From Proteiniphilum sp. (GTDB lineage Bacteria; Bacteroidota; Bacteroidia; Bacteroidales; Dysgonomonadaceae), in the NCBI GenBank assembly GCA_012728465.1, contig JAAYFB010000037.1:1-8315 (forward strand): DNA of 8,315 nt. The letters are read 5' to 3'. Each line of letters starts with the position of its first letter. The stretch's first letter is position 1. Made by a program: the position numbers and the translations under genes. The notes beneath the pieces are model-generated. The model saw only the letters and a list, made by a program, of their open reading frames with translations. It was not told the origin of the DNA and made no database searches. Shown piece by piece: positions 7,387 through 8,315 of this stretch.

Positions 7387-7412
7387 CATCTTATATATTT
7401 TTACAGCATTAA

Positions 7413-7421
7413 TAAGGAGGT
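7413..7421 (+). promoter_or_regulatory. Perfect Shine-Dalgarno sequence TAAGGAGGT before the Stealth gene
   Basis: TAAGGAGGT is fully complementary to nine bases of the canonical 16S rRNA 3' end. The AGGAGG core ends 8 bases before the ATG at 7429, which is near-ideal spacing and decides the start. None of the other complete genes in the window has anything comparable; their upstream regions are plain AT-rich sequence. Confidence 0.85.
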
Positions 7422-7428
7422 TCAATAA

Positions 7429-8315
7429 ATGAAAACGGAAAGCATGCCAATTGATTTTGTAGTAACATGGGTTGATATGGATGACCCAAAGTGGAAAGAG
7501 AGTTTCGGAAAATATACTGATAGGATAGATAATTCTAAAAATGAAGTATCTAAAGCTCGATTTAGAGATTATGGACTACTAAAATATTGGTTTAGAGGCG
7601 TTGATAAGTTTGCACCATGGGTAAGGTATGTACACTTTGTGACTTGTGGACAAAAACCAGACTGGCTAGATGAGAACCATCCAAAATTAAAACTAGTACA
7701 TCACGAAGATTATATTCCTAATGAGTTTTTGCCAGTTTTTAATTCATCTTTAATAGAGATTTATCTACATAAGATACCCGATTTAGCTGAAAATTTTGTT
7801 TACTTCAACGATGATTTCTTTATCATTAACCATTTACCCAAAGAGAGATTTTTTAAGAATGGATTACCAAATGATATAGCTGCGTTTAGATATAATTCTG
7901 GAATGGGTATGTGGTCTAAATGTCTTTTAAATAATGTTCGTGTAATTAATGAGCGATTTGACAAGAAAGAGGTATTAGAGCGAGATCATGATAAATGGTA
8001 TCATCCATCATATGGCAAAAAGTCTAATATTACCAAGCTTCTTAAACATTATGGGAAGTTTATCACGCTTGTTACACCACATAATGCACAACCATACTTA
8101 AAGAAAACTTTTGAGGAAGTATGGGACTATGCAGGTGATAGACTAACAGCTGTTTCAAAAAATAGATTTCGCAATTCTGATGATTATACTCAAGAATTAT
8201 TTAGAACTTGGCAAATATGTCAATCTAATTTCAATGCTTACAATACTTACCAAGACACGAAGATGTTCCCATTATTAATGAGGCCTAATAAAGCTATTAA
8301 AGCAGTACGCAATCA
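7429..8315 (+). CDS. Stealth-family sugar-phosphate transferase (capsule/exopolysaccharide phosphotransferase), 3' end missing
   Basis: The frame opens at ATG 7429 and runs without a stop through 295 codons to the window edge. Stealth proteins transfer sugar-1-phosphate from a nucleotide sugar to a growing glycan, making phosphodiester-linked surface polysaccharides; the human homologue is the GlcNAc-1-phosphotransferase GNPTAB. Conserved regions appear in order: CR1 as IDFVVTWVDMDDPKW (residues 8-22); CR2 as RFRDYGLLKYWFRGVDKFAPWV (about 44-65) through FVTCGQKPDWL, LVHHEDYIP, FNSSLIE and NFVYFNDDFFI (122-132); CR3 as PHNAQPYLKKTFEEVW (217-232); then RFRNSDDYTQELFRTWQ (246-262), like the end of CR3/start of CR4 in relatives. 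There is no signal peptide or membrane helix, so the enzyme is cytoplasmic. Bacterial members are usually somewhat over 300 residues, so only a short C-terminal part should be missing. Base composition resembles the neighbours. The sugar donor and acceptor cannot be read from this fragment. Confidence 0.93.
   Translation, partial: MKTESMPIDFVVTWVDMDDPKWKESFGKYTDRIDNSKNEVSKARFRDYGLLKYWFRGVDKFAPWVRYVHFVTCGQKPDWLDENHPKLKLVHHEDYIPNEFLPVFNSSLIEIYLHKIPDLAENFVYFNDDFFIINHLPKERFFKNGLPNDIAAFRYNSGMGMWSKCLLNNVRVINERFDKKEVLERDHDKWYHPSYGKKSNITKLLKHYGKFITLVTPHNAQPYLKKTFEEVWDYAGDRLTAVSKNRFRNSDDYTQELFRTWQICQSNFNAYNTYQDTKMFPLLMRPNKAIKAVRN

Noticed and set aside
7394..7401. TATATTTT as a -7 promoter element for the Stealth gene
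   Set aside because: The last consensus base is wrong, and such strings are common in AT-rich gaps; no matching -33 element is present.

Overview
The window is an AT-rich stretch of chromosome, probably from a member of the Bacteroidota and most likely Bacteroidales. The basis is the style of the proteins (a SlyD with a Gly/Cys/His tail, an antiporter with a fused Usp-like tail, a lipoprotein cyclophilin), the near absence of Shine-Dalgarno sequences before most genes, and one intergenic TAnnTTTG element of the Bacteroidota -7 type. The genus cannot be read from the sequence. All seven genes lie on the + strand, and no gap between genes exceeds about 210 bases.

Layout. Bases 1-975 hold the 3' part of a MalY/PatB-type PLP-dependent C-S lyase/aminotransferase; its first ~60 residues lie outside the window. 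Bases 1069-1662 encode a SlyD-like FKBP prolyl isomerase with a metal-binding tail, followed by a long hairpin terminator (1736-1776). Bases 1872-3968 encode a CPA2-type cation:proton antiporter with two C-terminal Usp-like domains. It is followed after 50 bases by chorismate synthase aroC (4019-5089), which ends at a second clear terminator (5144-5175). Bases 5211-6578 encode a MATE-family efflux transporter with a GTG start. Bases 6664-7386 encode a lipoprotein cyclophilin, preceded by a TATCTTTG promoter element. Bases 7429-8315 hold the first 295 codons of a Stealth-family sugar-phosphate transferase, cut by the right edge.

How the genes relate. The terminators and gaps suggest these transcription units: malY-like; slyD; antiporter plus aroC; MATE alone or with readthrough; and cyclophilin plus Stealth. 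The genes up to the cyclophilin look like ordinary housekeeping or transport functions with no evident shared pathway. The Stealth gene is the most distinctive. Enzymes of this family build phosphodiester-linked cell-surface polysaccharides, so it may mark the left border of a surface-glycan locus that continues to the right. It also has a 9-nt perfect Shine-Dalgarno sequence, unlike every other gene here. I found no CRISPR array, insertion sequence, tRNA, rRNA or phage gene, and no convincing undescribed multi-gene system.
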